A DNA stretch of 64,000 bases. Origin: Flaveria trinervia. Taxonomy: Eukaryota > Streptophyta > Magnoliopsida > Asterales > Asteraceae. The stretch is taken from positions 41,243,874-41,307,873 of the forward strand of contig CM046452.1 in NCBI GenBank assembly GCA_025506515.1, given 5' to 3'. The position numbers were made by a program, and so were the translations under genes. Below the pieces are notes generated by a model, which was given only the letters and a program-made list of their open reading frames with translations, ran no database searches and was not told the DNA's origin. Numbering within the stretch: the stretch's first letter is position 1; each line of letters begins with the position of its first letter. Below are positions 10,576-24,300 of this stretch, piece by piece.

Positions 10576-11331
10576 TGACTGGGTTGAGTAAGATTGATAT
10601 TATTAATGTGAATCGAATATGATAATCAAGTCAATGATTGAATGGCGGAAACAAACAATCAAAGAACATTCAATGCAATAATAATACTCATAAATGCTTT
10701 TGTATTTATATTTATCAATGTTGATTTACAGAGAATAATTACAACAAAAATTCTCTATCTATCAGTCATCACCTCAGTACGAGATTAACTATTCTATCTA
10801 TAGGCAGACACGATGCCTTTACAAAATGACTAAACTACCCCTGAACTATTACATCAGAAACTAGTCTAAGTCTGGATCCGCATCTCTGCTTGTTCATCCT
10901 CATTGACAAATGCAGATGACATAATCTTGATTAGCATTTCTTCACTTGATTATCCGCATTAGTATGTCGGTCATCCGCATTTGATAATGCGGATGAACAA
11001 ATACTTAAGCGCATTTGTCCGGTCAACCGCATTAGTCAATGCGGATGAGCAAAGTCTTGTCCGTATTTTCTTTTGGTCTTCCGCATTAGTCAAAGCGGAA
11101 GAGTAACTTCTTTAGCATTAGTATCATGTCTTCCGCATTAGTCAATGCGGAAGAGTAACCACTTGTCCTCATCAGTGTTATGTCTTTCGCATTAACGATT
11201 GCGGAAGACAACACTTGTTCTTTTCCTTAGCAGATTTTCATCGGTATTTCTTCTTGGACTTGTGGGATTCCAGCTGAGCAATCATCAATTCACCTATTTA
11301 GTTGGCATGTATGATCCTTCAGGGTGCAGCA
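10576..11331 (-). repeat. CopC 3' LTR
   Basis: 756 bp, plus-strand ends TGACTGGG...GGTGCAGCA. It matches 24751-25503. It holds several hairpins built from CCGCATT/AATGCGG between about 10870 and 11225. The TATA box is decayed here (TATAGATA on the minus strand near 10794-10801). Confidence 0.93.
10870..11225 (-). repeat. CCGCATT/AATGCGG hairpin array in CopC 3' LTR
   Basis: Repeated inverted repeats with 4-base loops. Perfect 10-bp stems include CATCCGCATT/AATGCGGATG at 10972-10995 and CTTCCGCATT/AATGCGGAAG at 11130-11153. Others have one or two mismatches. Confidence 0.9.
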
Positions 11332-11345
11332 ATACTCCCCCTAAG
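11332..11345 (-). other. CopC polypurine tract
   Basis: On the minus strand CCTTAGGGGGAGTAT directly abuts the start of the 3' LTR (TGCTGCACCC). It is the expected plus-strand primer for copia reverse transcription. Confidence 0.85.
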
Positions 11346-14300
11346 GATTATACATCCTAGTTTTCCTCAATGTTTGGGAGGTGATTGATGTTGTGATGAT
11401 TCAGCTAGGTCTTTTGATGGTACAAAAGGTGCTACTTGTCTTGGACCTAGAATTGCCTTGATCATGTTGTCGAAATCTTGAGCCTCTGACATTTTGTCCT
11501 TGCTTAGTACATGACTCTTCATTCTGCTCATATCATGGATTGCTTCAAGTGGAAGCTTCTTCAAAAAATAGGTTCCTAAAGAGAGACTGTTGAAAGCCCA
11601 TCTCTGTGAATCAATAGAGAACCATCTACATCCACTTCAAGCTTGGTAATGTTGCCCAATTGTAGAGGTGTCTTTTTCTTCTTCCTTTTCTCCCTTTTCG
11701 CATTTATTTGATCATAAGCCATCTTTAACAGTTGATACACTTTAGAAAGAAATGTAGATCATCTTCATCCAATTTGTTAGATATCTCTCTGAAGTGTATT
11801 GTGTAAATATATTGAATGTATGATTGATCCAGCAGTCTCACTTCATAACCACTGAATAATCTGATCTCAGCACCTTCTTTGCCTCCCCATTTCTTCTCAA
11901 TCACTAACTCATATGCCTTGTCATCATAATACACATTTGAAATTGGTATTGAGGAATGTGTACCAGCTACCATTTTTCTTTTTAATGCTTCAGTAGGTTT
12001 GACTCAAAGTTCAAGAAATACTACTTCTTCAACTGGTTTTGTTTGTTTCTTTTCCAGAGGATACTTGAATGTTTTGTCTTTCATCATGCATGTAGCTTTC
12101 AAAGAATTGAAGTTGTTTGTTCTCTTGAACATTTTGAGTATTCCTTCATATTCATATCCTCTGAACATGGCATTGTGGTTGATCAGCTCCAGATTGGTCA
12201 GTTCTTTCATGTCATGAATCTCAAGTGCATTTACCAGACTAGAGTACTCTGTAAAGAATTGCACTAAGCCAGAGATCCTTTTGAGCATAAACATGTTCCA
12301 TGCAGTATCATACTTCTAGGCAATAATTTTTTGATCTGTTTTGCCTTTTGGAGTAGATACTCCTGTGATCATCTCAGCAGTGGTTAACCCTTTCTGAAGT
12401 TTCAGTTGAGAGGGTTCAACAAACCACTCTGGATATTTATGAATGACAGGTGCAAGATAATCTTGATCTTTGTGAGTAAGACTCATGTCTTGTGCAGAGA
12501 CTCTTGATCTTGGCTTCTTGTTTAGCACTTCTTCTTCTAACTACTTTAACTTTTCTTTATTCTCACTTATCATCTTGAGTGTAGCAGCTCTTAGAGAATT
12601 TATCTTCATGTTTGCCAATTTTCTTGTGGTGAAGCCTTGATTGGTGAGGTAATCCTTCATTCCTTATCAGTCATACTATAAGGATCAGGAAATAGTGGCT
12701 CATGAATTAGAGATGATCTCTTCATTGAAGACATCTTGTGTAGGGGAGTCTGTCTTGGTAATGGCCTGTCATACCCAGTTGTTTTCTTCACAGAAGAACC
12801 TTTAAGCATAGGAGTATCTTTGAAGATTGCATTTTCATACTCTTTTTCAATTGTTGGATCAAGCAACCTTTTCACGTTCTCTTCCTCCTCCTTCATTCCT
12901 CCCTAAGTCATTCCAAAAACTTCATGAGGATCATACCCTTGATTGATCAGGAACATGGCTTTGATCATTAAATCATCAGTTTGGGCTTTAGACACCATTT
13001 CTTCCACGGCCTGTTCTTTTTGTATTGGACTGTTCATAGAAACATCATTTTTAGCATCATATCCACCAACTATTTCTCTCTCTTCTAGATCAATAAATCA
13101 GATTGTTGCTTTAACTGAGCTTCAGCTGCTCATGTTCTTCCAAAAATTCAGCAATGGCAGCCAGGCTTCTTGGATCATCTTTCTGTTTCTTGACACTTTC
13201 TTCTTCAATCATAGGTCTTTTGCCTTTAGCTTTTTCAGCTAAGTATTTTCTCTTTCTAGAATAACATTGATGTTTTGGACTTGAAGCTTCACCGTTTTCT
13301 ATTACTTCAGGCACTTTCTTGTGTAGTTTGTTCTTGTTCATCCATAATCATTTCTAGTTTCTCATTTTCTGATTCCTTTTCCTTTTCTCTTTCTTGTTCA
13401 ACCTTTTCTCTTATCCCTTCCTTTTGCTCTTCAGTTAAAGACACTACATGAACAATCTGCATGTTCAGCTCTTTCTCCAATGGTACTAGAGATTTTGGAA
13501 TGAATACAATGGGATGAAATAGCTTTTTGGTTATTTACAAATTCCCAAAAATCACTATCAACACTGAATTCTTCAAAAGTGAAGCTGTGTAGTGTACTGA
13601 AGAGTTCCTCAAACTCAGTCTTTTCAGTATGATCAATATAGGTTTTTCTAGAGTATATCACCATTTCTAGGCTCTGGTCTTCATGCTGTGTTTGACTTGT
13701 ATCACCCCCTTGTTCTTCATTTTCATCAACCGACTTGTTATAATCAATATAAACCTTTTCTTGTTCTTCTTTCTTATCATCATCCACTTCATTTCTCTCA
13801 ATCTCAATGATCATCTCAAGCTCAGATATCCTTTTATTCTTACTATCAATTTCTTTTTCAAGATTTGAGATGATATCAGCTTGTTCTTCTATGATGTTTT
13901 CTTGTTCCTCCATTGCTATCGTTTGAATTTCAAGAGTGTCAATATGTCCACTTACTTCTTCTCTTGAATGTTTAAGTGGAACATTCAAAGTTCCAACTTC
14001 CTTTTCTCTCTCCTCCATTTCAACTTTGTGTTTTCTTTAAGATCTTTCAGCTCCTGTTCCTTGTCATCAAGTTCTAGAATTCTATCATCTATCATTCTAG
14101 CCCTTCTGTTAGAATTCTCTCCCTTCTTTCAATCATTTTCATCAATTCAGTGATCAATTCATCATTCTCATCTGGTCTATGAACATTTGAATAAGCAAAA
14201 CTCTCTAAGGGAGCAGGCTCAAAGTTGCTGTTTGTGCAGGCATTTTGGTGTGAAGATCCTTGTCATCAGAAGATGATTTGGATGATTTGGAAGCACTAGT

Positions 14301-15389
14301 TGATCCTCCTACTTCAGCAGGGTAATCTTGTGATGGCAAAGGTTGAAATAGTGATATGGGTGATTGTTGTGGTGGTGATATTGGAGAGAGATAATGAGGT
14401 GATATAGGTGAGGGTTGAGGTGATTGTATTGGTGATTGATAAGGTGGTGGTGTTGGTTGAGGAGATTATTATGGTGATGGTATTGGTGATGGTTGTGGTG
14501 ATGGTATTGGTGATGGTTGTGTTGATGGTATTGGTGATGGTTGTGGTGATGGTATTGGTGATGGTATTGGTGTTGGTTGAACAGCAGGTTGTGCTTGTGC
14601 CTGTACTTCTAGATTGATCTGCTGCATCATCCATGGAAGAAGAGGAGAATGAGCCCCACTATAAAAGTTTCTACGATCTCTCTTCTTTGTATACTTGTAT
14701 GATCTTGCATCATAGTGGGGAATGTCTAGCACTAGTCCTTCATTTGCAATGTTATGGAATGATTCATTGATCAGACATTGGATGAATCTTGGATACATCA
14801 GAAACTTGTATCTCTTCGCTTCTCTAATGTTTGAAATCAGACCATTGAAAACATATGTAGGCATATTAAATGGCCTGTTGGTACAGAGAGCACAGGTTGC
14901 TAATGAGGTAAGGAATGGAATATCATCCCATCCTGTCTTTCTTATTGACAAGCAGTGTTGAAACATATGAATAAGGAATCTCCATAGTAGATCAACCAAT
15001 CCTTTTACAATCTGTTTAGCTTCATAACATCCTTCATAACCAATTTCAGCAAAAAATGTGGTTATGTCTTCATCATGCATTTCCAAAGGAGTATTGGCAT
15101 CATCACCAAACTGTAAACATCTTCTAACTGACTCTTCAGTGATGCTAAATGTGTGTTTATTGTTGATTCTCCCAGTCAGTGTTCTAATACCATCAGCTTC
15201 AACAACCTCTACTGTGTTCCAGAAAGACCTTATCAGGTTCTCATAGATGGTTGGTCTGACTGTGATAGCATAAGCTACCCTTGTAGTAGAAATGAATATG
15301 ATGATGTCTCTTATTCCCTCTGATTCTGGGACATGAGGGTTTTAATAACCACTAACATTATGGAGCTTACCCCATGTAAGATTTGCCAT
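11346..15389 (-). pseudogene. CopC ORF3 (third gene after pol)
   Basis: The likely start is the ATG at 15389 (MANLTWGKLHNVSGY, then a stop at codon 16). The N-terminal domain continues with YENLIRSFW, an open 205-codon stretch (15086-14469) holding WRFLIHMFQHCLS and KFLMYPRFIQ (about 14764-14812), then a PSPIPSPQ tandem linker, then an acidic coiled coil (about 14150-13430, for example ISNLEKEIDSKNKRISELEM), then charged segments and a C-terminal region. Several frame changes and stops show decay. It is the clearest ORF3 in the window. The gene lies immediately before the PPT and LTR. Function is unknown; I see no transmembrane segment, so envelope is not supported. Confidence 0.82.
14425..14590 (-). 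repeat. PSPIPSPQ-coding tandem repeat in CopC ORF3
   Basis: Units of about 24 bp, GGTGATGGTATTGGTGATGG on the plus strand, repeat four to five times, with looser copies on either side. On the minus strand they encode alternating PSPIPSPQ and PSPIPSTQ. The opposite-strand valine-methionine reading frame is a shadow. Confidence 0.85.
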
Positions 15390-17984
15390 GTAATCTACAT
15401 AAAGAGACATGTGTGTCAGTTATCAGTTTAACTGCTAATGGTAAAAATGAATGTTTATTATTACTATATTATTGTTGTTGCAACAAATTGTGAGTTTGTT
15501 GTTTAACAATCATAGTTTCTATGTTTGAATCATTCAACAGATGATGTGACATTGATTTGTTGCATATTTTTCATTTTTCATTGTGCTCTGTTTTTCACAT
15601 TAAACATAACTATCAAGGTTTTCAATGAGTTGAATTCCCACTAATTTGTATGTTTATTGAAGTCAAAAATGTATATTATATCACATTAAAGGGTTTGATT
15701 TTGGTGTGCTTCATTATCATTTAGTTCATTATTTGATTTAGGTTAACAGTTCAAAACTTAGGTCTTGATTTCAAATTTTTATGGAAATTTCACCTTGTTT
15801 CCAAAATAGTCTGTACTTTCTGAATCAATAACAAGAATGGTTTGAGTAGAATCACATGAAAATCTTTGATTGTTTATGATGAAGATGATCGAAGATGGTG
15901 TACTGTGTATTTGCGCTCGTCTCACTATAAAGTCTCTCAGATTTGAAAAGTATTAAATGACCTGTTTAAATTCCTTTAAATAGTCAAATAATGTTTTTAA
16001 AATATTTTATAAGTTTAAGAGCAAATGCGGTCACCACAGTAGCAAATGCGGAAGAGAAAATTTTTGTCTTTTTAGTCATCTGCATTTGTTGATTGTAGCA
16101 AATGCGGAAGTTAAAATATTGTCTTTTTGGTCATCCGCATTTGTTAACTGTAGCAACTGCGGAAGAAAAAAATTGAACTTTGTCTATCCGTATTCCTTCA
16201 CTGTTGTTAATGTGGAAGATTTGAACTCGTGATTTTAAGACATCCTCATTCCGACACTATTGCAAATGCGGAGGTTTTATTACTTCTCATTTTCTGTCAT
16301 CTGCATTTGTTAACTATGTTTAATACGGAAGAGTAAACTTCATTAACATTGAGCACTGTAGCAAATGCGAATGATTAACAGTCCAGCATTTGATCAGCAT
16401 TGTACTGTAGTAAATGCGAATGATCAAAGTCCAACATTATTTTGATCAGCATTGCACTGTAGCAAATGCGAAGATCAAAATCCATCAGCATTTTGATGAG
16501 CATTGCACTGTAGCAAATGCGAAAAAGAGATGTTCCTCAGCATTTGTCTACTGTAGGTAATGTGGTTGAACAAAGTTCATTAGCATTTGACTTATGTAGT
16601 AAATGCGGCTAAACAAATTTACCATTTTCTCACTGTATCAAATGCGGCAGAGTAAAATTCATATTTCACTTTGAATTTTAAAGAGATACTTGCATTGATT
16701 ATATGCATGGGTTACCTTCACCCGCATTAACTAATGTACTTACCTGCATTAGCTTTGAACTTAATAAAAAATAATGTGTCTGATTTGGCTTTACATATTA
16801 TGAAGTACTAACCTTATGAAGTTGACTGTTCATGTTGTCAATTCTTGCTTGGATTGACTTGTATGTTATAATTGATACAAGTTTCCCAATTTTGACTGAT
16901 CATGGTCTTTTCATGCTTCCAATAATCTACATAGTCTGAGATACAATGGTGTAACATTTTGGAACAACATCTAAATTCTTTTTGTTTTGTTTTGAAAGTA
17001 ATCTAAGATAGTAACCAAAAATTTAGACTTACACAAAGTTTTAAATTTATCCCCATAAAATTTATATCCACAGTTGGATAGAAACTTTATTGTAATTTTA
17101 TTTTGAATATTTGTGATGAAGAGAATTATATCTTTTGTTGGGAACATATCAGTCTTGCATTACACATGTGCATCCTTTATGATTAAATTGACATGTATAT
17201 GAAGTTAATTATTGAAGGTATTGTTTTCTCTTAAACTCATACCAGGTTGATATTTTGATGCAAGATGTTTTTGGTTGGTTTATTATTCAATGTGTACCTC
17301 ACACACACAAGCATGGAATGATCAACCATCGTTATACAATGCATGGTAGAACTTTTTCACAACTTTTCTTACCAGGTCACTTATATTATGAGAACTCAAT
17401 TTCACTGATCCTCATTGGGATTCTTTTACTTTGATCCTTTTCATGATGATCCACATTGGGATTCTTTTCAATTCACTTTGGAAGGTGATCCATGTTGGGA
17501 TTCTTTTGTTCATTCACTTGGAATGTATTGCTTTTGTTGATTCATCCAATTTGGATGTGTTCCTCATTAGGAATCTTTTGGATCAGGAGATCTGCACTAT
17601 GTGCATGTTTCATTAGGTCTTTGCTCAGCAAGACAAAGATGAAAGTGATATGAGTGAAAGAGATTCATAAAGTTTCATTACCTGATGTGTTTAGGTTACT
17701 ACACACACATGCACTAAGATAAGCCAAATGCATACCTGTACTCTGTGATGAGTGTTTCACTATTAAATAAGGTATTTTGTTTATCACTGCATGTATATTC
17801 TCTTCCAAGTTTAGCCTACCAACATATCTGGTAAGTCATGACAGTCTGGTAATTTTTGAAATTAAGCACAGTAAATGATATAGTAACTGTAATTATATCA
17901 TTTCCCAGATTATTTTCTTCATCAAACTTGATTTCTTTTTGTGGTTTTCTGATGTTTTTAATTGTTTTTGATGTTTTCATGTAT
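15390..17984 (-). other. CopC spacer between pol and ORF3
   Basis: A 2.6-kb noncoding stretch. 16015-16665 is a motif array of the same kind as in the CopC LTR; 15390-16010 and 16700-17984 are AT-rich. A TATA-like TATTTAAAGG lies on the minus strand at about 15973-15982, just downstream of the array, but it is 585 bases from the ORF3 ATG, much farther than in CopA, CopE or CopH. I could not find a good canonical TATA. Confidence 0.6.
16015..16665 (-). repeat. AATGCGG/GCATTTG motif array in CopC spacer
   Basis: About fifteen copies of AAATGCGGAAG or AAATGCGAA-type motifs, many preceded by CACTGTAGC, and several paired with CCGCATTTG to form loose inverted repeats with longer loops than in the LTR. 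The GCATTTG/AATGCGG core is the same as in the CopC LTR array. Confidence 0.85.
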
Positions 17985-20900
17985 TTACTCATGATTAATC
18001 ATGCCAATTGTCTGAACCAGGAATTCAAACCTACTAGGTTCAAATGCCTTAGTAAACAAATCAAGTAATTGATTTTCAGTTGGTACTTGAATCAATTTGA
18101 TTAATCCTTTTTCAGCACAGTCTCTCAAAAAGTGATATCTAATCTCAATATGTTTTGTTTTTGACTGCTAAACTGGATTATTAGTTATAAAAACAACTAC
18201 AGTGTTATCAATATAAATTGGAGTGTGCAAGAAGTTAAAACCATAGTCAAGCATCTGGTTTTGAATCCAGAGTACTTGAGAGCAACATGCTAATGCAGCA
18301 ATATACTCAGCTTCTACAGTGGACACAAATACATTTGTCTGCTTCTTGCATTGCCAAGACACTAGTCTGGACCAAGAAATTGACAACCGCCAGAGGTGGA
18401 TTTTCTGTTGAAGTTGCATCCTCCATAATCACTGTCTGTATATGCATAGAGATTAAATTCTCCTTCCTTTGGATACCATAATCCAAGAGCTGGCTTGCCT
18501 TTTAGATATCTGAATATCCTCTTGACTGGATTTACATGTGATTCTTTTGGATCAGCTTGAAATCTGGCACACAAACAAACACCAAACATTATCTCAGGCC
18601 TACTGGCTGTTAGATACATAAGAGAACCCATCATTGATCGATAGTGAGTCTCATCCACTGGTTTGCCTTCAGGATCAGGACCAATCTTTACTTTAGTATC
18701 CATAGGAGTTCTGATGGACTGACAGTCAGCAAAATGAATTTCTTCAGCATGGTGTCTACATATTTTGATCGATTGATGAAGATTCCATCTGCTGAGTTCA
18801 TAAGGTCTTCAAATTCTTTGTAGAGTTGCCTGTTTGTCGAGCCAAATATGGTGTCATCCACATAGATCTAGACTAATAGCATGTCTTTTCCTTTAGATCT
18901 TCTGAAGAGAGTTTGATCAATCTTTCCTCTTTCATATCCATGTTTAAGAAGAAAGGATGCTAGAGTCTCATACCACTTTCTTGGGGCTTGATGAAGACCA
19001 TACAGAGCATTGTCAAGCTTGTAAACTCTGTGAGGGAAATCAGGATCTTCAAAAACGGGTGGTTGACACGCATAAACTTTTTCAGCAATCTTCCATACAG
19101 AAAGGCAAACTTAACATCCATTTGATAAACAGTAAATTTCATGGATGCAGAATATGCTAGAAAGATTCTGATTGTTTCCAGTCTGGCAATAGGTGCAAAC
19201 ACTTCATCATAGTCAATTGCTTCTTCTTGAGTGTATCCCTGCACCACTAACCTTGCTTTGTTTCTGATGACGACACCTCTATCATCAGTTTTGTTTCTGT
19301 ACAACCATCTGGTACCAATAGGGTATTGTCCTTCGGAAAGATCTACCAGTTGTCATACTTCTTGTTTCTTGAATTGTAGCAATTCTTCCTGCATTGCTTC
19401 AATCCAGCTATTGTCTTGAAGTGTCTCTTTGATGTTCTTGGGTACTGTTTGACATAGAAAGCAGGAGAACAAACAGATGTTTACAATACTTGACTTGCTT
19501 CTAGTAACCCTCTCATTAAGTTCACCAATAATGGTTTCAACTGGATTATTCTTGTGTATTCTGGTGGTTGGAATTGATTCACTAGCAATGGTTACATCAA
19601 GATTGGAGATATTCAATTCACTATGGTCAGAGGCACATTCATCTGGTGCTGATGTTGAATTATGAAGATTGTCAGACTTTGTTTTAGTTACTACTTCTGC
19701 TCTAGCAGCACCGTGATTGCTTGCATCATTTGATGTCCTTTATGGTTCAATTGGAGGAGAGGCCTGTTTTTATTTCTGATCTTAGTTGACAGATCATCTG
19801 AGGGGGATGGAACCCGGCTTAGACCTCCTTCAGTAGAGACACTAAGGTCTTGTGACAGTTATCTAATGGGATCAGCTTGAAGAGGAACATCTTCATTCAT
19901 GTGTTCATCAAATGTAGAAGGAATCAAGGGAAAATCATTTCTTTTTTCTACAGTTGATAAAGTATCATTTGAATGTAGACTTCCTGCATCAGACAAGTGA
20001 AATTGATCAAATGACTTTGTAAATGTGTCAATATCAAACAACCAGTTGGGACCATTTGTAGATTTGGGAAATGAATGTTCCATGAATTGAACATTTTGAT
20101 TCATCAATAATGTTTAATCGAGGATTAAACACTCTATAAGTCTTTGAAAGAAGAATAACCTACAAAGAATCATTCATCAGACTTGGATGAAAATTTTCCC
20201 AAATAGTCCTGGTGTTTAATATTGATACATGACTACCAATGATTTGAGAAAACCAATAATGGTTTCCTATGAAAGAGCAGTTCATATGTGTTATGTTACT
20301 TTCGTTAACAATCAGAGTTTGATTTTGTACAAAGCATGATTTGTTAACTGCTTCTGCCCAGAAGGTAATTGGAAGTTTAGCATCGGCTAGTATCGTTCTT
20401 TGCTGGTTCAATCAGTGTTCTATTTCGCCTTTCAGCCACCCTATTATATTGAGGAGTTCTAGTAGCACTGAATTTATGAGCAATGCCTTTGGTTGTACAA
20501 AAAGAACTCATATTTTCATTTTTGAACTCAGTTCCATTATCACTTCTATTATTTTGACCTTGAGATCATTTGATTTTCAATTTTAGTGAAAATTCTTGTA
20601 TATTTGGGATGCCTCATTTTTATGAAGTAGGAAGAACACCCATGTAGATCGTGAAAAGTCATCAATGATCACTAAACAATATTGTTTTCTTCCTAATACT
20701 GATTACATGAGTTGGTCCAAACAGATCCATACGAAGTAGCTTTAATGGAGTATTGTTAGTGTTCACAAGTTTGGTTTTGTGAGACGACTTGTGTTGTTTT
20801 CCTTTGAGGCACGCTGAACATTGATCAATAAAATTAAATTCATTTTGAGGAAGAGCAATGACATGGTTTCCTTTGACCAACTTGTTCATGTTTTTAAAGT

Positions 20901-21325
20901 TTGTGTGCCCCAAACGTCTATGCCAAAGCTATGACTCATCAAATGATGCTTGAGACAAAAGACATGTTTCTTCTATAGGAGATGCAAAGCACATGTTTAA
21001 GACATAAACATTATTTTCCTTGGTGCCTTTAAGACAACCCATTCTTTAGAGATCTGAAATCCGGGTTTCAGAATGTAGCAATGAGTGTTTGTAAAGTGAG
21101 TGGAATATTTCTTGTTGTAGATCTGAGACACGCTTAACAAATTGAAATTCAACTGTTCACAGTAGTTCACTCTGTCAAAGCTAAGCATCCCATTTGTCAC
21201 AGATCCTTCTCCTGTAATTCTGCCACCCTCTGAATCTCCACCAAATGCCACAGTGGTGCCTTGTATGTGCTTGAATTCCTGAAGGGAGCATCCACTGTCT
21301 ACATACTAGAGGCTATTAGACCTGT
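17985..21325 (-). pseudogene. CopC pol (protease, integrase, RT, RNase H), broken
   Basis: On the minus strand: aspartic protease VDSGCS near 21290; integrase zinc region and core with RMDLFGP (near 20730), SDNGTE (near 20535) and an intact final E in the VAERRNRT segment (near 20425); RT from WLYRNKTDDRGV (near 19300) with YVDD intact at 18853-18864; RNase H with YLTASRPEIMF and KSTSGGCQFLG; and a final segment ending IGMINHE with stop at 17985-17987. The catalytic residues I can see are intact, but the reading frame is split into many pieces by stops and frameshifts, so it is inactive by lesion rather than by active-site change. Confidence 0.92.
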
Positions 21326-24300
21326 GTGGATGAACCGGCAAGCAAAAAGAACTAATTAGAATTAGGAACCCAAGCCATGATGGTCTTGCGTTTCCCGTTC
21401 CTATTCATACGGTGACATCTTGGTATTTCCCTCTAAATTTTGGTTTAGTTGGAGTTGTTCTGGGAGAATTTTGGTAGTGAATTGGGTAAGTCATCTCATC
21501 AACATCCACTGGAGATTCAGATGAATAATGAAATCGTTGGTCTCTGTTTCTTTGTTGAAATTTACCCCGTTTTTCATTATCAAAAGTTTGGTTTTTGTTT
21601 TGGAAGTTCAAGTTTGAGTTTCATTATAGGATGTTTTCTTTGACCCTTCAACAATTTCTTCAAAATGTTACAATCACTTGTTGATCTAGGAGTCCTAGAT
21701 TGATCATTATAAAAATGATGTCTGACAGAAGGTGTGATAATGGATGTTTTTGAGACGGGCTTATGTAAGGGAATTCTCAAACCCTTCTAATTGAAGTAAC
21801 AATCAGATGTGTTGTGATTGTTCATGTCACAGACTGAACAATACTTTTTGAAATAGCATTGGTTGAATGATTGTTGATGTCACAGATAGAACAATATTGA
21901 TTGAAAAGCATTCATGTGTATTGTGATTGAACATGTCCACATGTCACAATACATTTGTTTGTTTCTTGGATCAGATTTTTCCTTGTGTGACTCAATTGAT
22001 ATTTTCTTTTGATGAGTCACTTTCTTTTCTTTGTGGGATGAATCAGAATCAGCCTTTTTGGTATTTGTTTCCCAAAACTACCTTTGTTGATATTTTGGGT
22101 TGTTTCTTATTCTTCAACCCATTTTCACCTCTTTTTCAAACTGTTCAACACATTCCTTGTTACATATATCAAACCCAACTCCCTACCTCAATCTTGAAGA
22201 CTGAGGGTCTGACACTGGTTTAGATGTTGAATTCAGTAAGCCTGTTTGTTTTTTTGTAGTGAAACCTTTTCTGATTTGCTTGAATTGTTTAAGATGTGAT
22301 CTCATTATCAGAACTTCTGTCATCAGTAGGTTTCACTAACTTGATGTATTTCTTTTTTACCTTGTAGCACAGAGGGTATGAACTTTATGAAAGGGATAGT
22401 TGCTTTTACAAGGCTTGATGGTTTCATGACACTCACTGTCTTGTCTGAGCACTTTTTTATTTTGATTGGGTGACCTAACTTGATTTTATACTCTTTGTTT
22501 CAATATAAACATCAGGTTTGTTTTGAGGATTGGTCACCTGTTTTACTACAGATTTAGGTTCCATAGTTTTAGCTTCAATTGATTCAGTGAGTGAGACAGA
22601 TTCAGGCAAGACAGTGTAGTTGTCATTGTATGGTGGAGGACATGAATTATACCCAATCCTTGACATGCCCTTTGGATCCTTTTCGAAATCCAACATCTCT
22701 TGCAGCTTGACTGAAGACATTTGAAACTTTTCAAGTTTCACTTCAGTCATAGATTGTTGAGCTTTAGATTGAGCTAACTTTTCAGTAAGTAGCTCATTCT
22801 CAACTGCAAGAGTGTATTTCACATCATGTATTTTTTCTATATCAGAAATGAGAGATTTGATTTTTATTTCAAAGCTTTTTATTTCTCTCTTCATCATTTC
22901 TGACTTCACTTTTTTTCATTGATTTTATCAGCCGGTTTATGGTTGTGTTCCCTATACCCATGTAATTCATTAATGCATTTTTCACTACAAAGGTTAGTTT
23001 TTACATCAGTAGGCATTGGAGATGGTCCATCGCTGATGTGAGCCATAAGAGCATGATTTTGGAATTGAGGCTTGACTTCCTCCGCATACACACTCCAGTC
23101 ACATTCCCCATCTTGCTTTATCCAAGGGCATTGGCAGAAGGCTGACTGCTTGCATGAGCTTGATTTGTCAGCTGTGATTGATTCAGGTACGTTTGTTAAC
23201 GATGAGAATGATGATACAGATGTTGTTGATTGTTTGAGTGATAGCTTGAGTTGGGCTGTGATGATGATTGGCCTAGAGAGTTCCTTTGATAGTTGTTTCT
23301 CTTGGGGGCATTGCACTATCTCGAGAAATGGTCAGTCATGCCACAGTTAAAGCATTTCACCTTGGATTTGTCATATACAAGTTTTGTGTTATCATTCAGG
23401 CTTAGCTTTCTTCCTTTTCTGAAGAATTTCTTGGCTCTCATGGCAATCATTGCCATTTGCCACTGTAGATCCATTTCCTCCACATCATCATGATCCATTT
23501 CTTCCAAATCTTCCTGAATTAGATGAGTAGTAGTAAGTCTTCCTCCTAGGTAGGCTTCAAAGCTTGCAACACAGGCATTGTAAGTTACCTTTTGTTCTTC
23601 TGATCTTGAGTCTTCAGGAGAGGTTTGAGGAGCAGCAGAGACTTTAGGTTCTTGAGATGAGGTTGATGGATGTTTCACTGGTGGAGTTGCAATGAACCCA
23701 GAGTTGTTCATTTGATCTCTTGATGAGATGAAATCATCTTCCTCAGTGATGAAGGCATTTTCCACAAAATGGGATTCTGATGGAAATTTTTAAGCCCCAA
23801 TCACTCTTGGTCCACCAAGATTTGTGCTTCTTTCGTCAAGTTCCAAAGCTTCAATTTTGGCTATCATAATGTCTAAAGTGGTGCTCTCTAGATCAAGAGT
23901 GTTTTTTTAGCATGGTTACATTTTGTTTCCAGCTTTCAGGGAGACTGTGAAGCATTTTCTTGTTCAGATCTTTAATCTTGTAAGTGACTCCCATGATTAC
24001 CATGTCATTACCAACTTTTCCATCTTTGCAGTTGTTTAGATATTGATTCTCCTTTGCTGTTGTGGAAGGTTTCATACTGATTGATCAGCTTGTCTTTGTT
24101 AATTTTAGCAACTTCACTGCTACCTTCACACATAATTTTGAGAGCATCCCAATAGCTTTAGCATTCCATACTTTTCCAATATTTTCAGCACATCCATCTT
24201 GAGTGCTTGAGTCAAAATTGAGTATGCTTTGAGGTTAATCTTGATTTTCTTATAGTCATCTTCATCCAGAATTAACTTCAATGGGTATTCTAGCAGTCTG

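Noticed and set aside
10870..11225. CRISPR-like array of evenly sized repeats.
   Set aside because: Units vary in sequence and spacing, are self-complementary with 4-base loops, lie inside an LTR and are copied in the other LTR. No cas genes; the DNA is plant nuclear.
14314..14634. Long open frames rich in Thr/Ile, Val/Met, or His (14314-14634, 33319-33627, 32703-32888) as possible proteins.
   Set aside because: They are shadow frames of the low-complexity linkers in ORF3.
16700..17984. A hidden gene in the long AT-rich CopC spacer.
   Set aside because: Only short frames without recognisable motifs; composition is noncoding.
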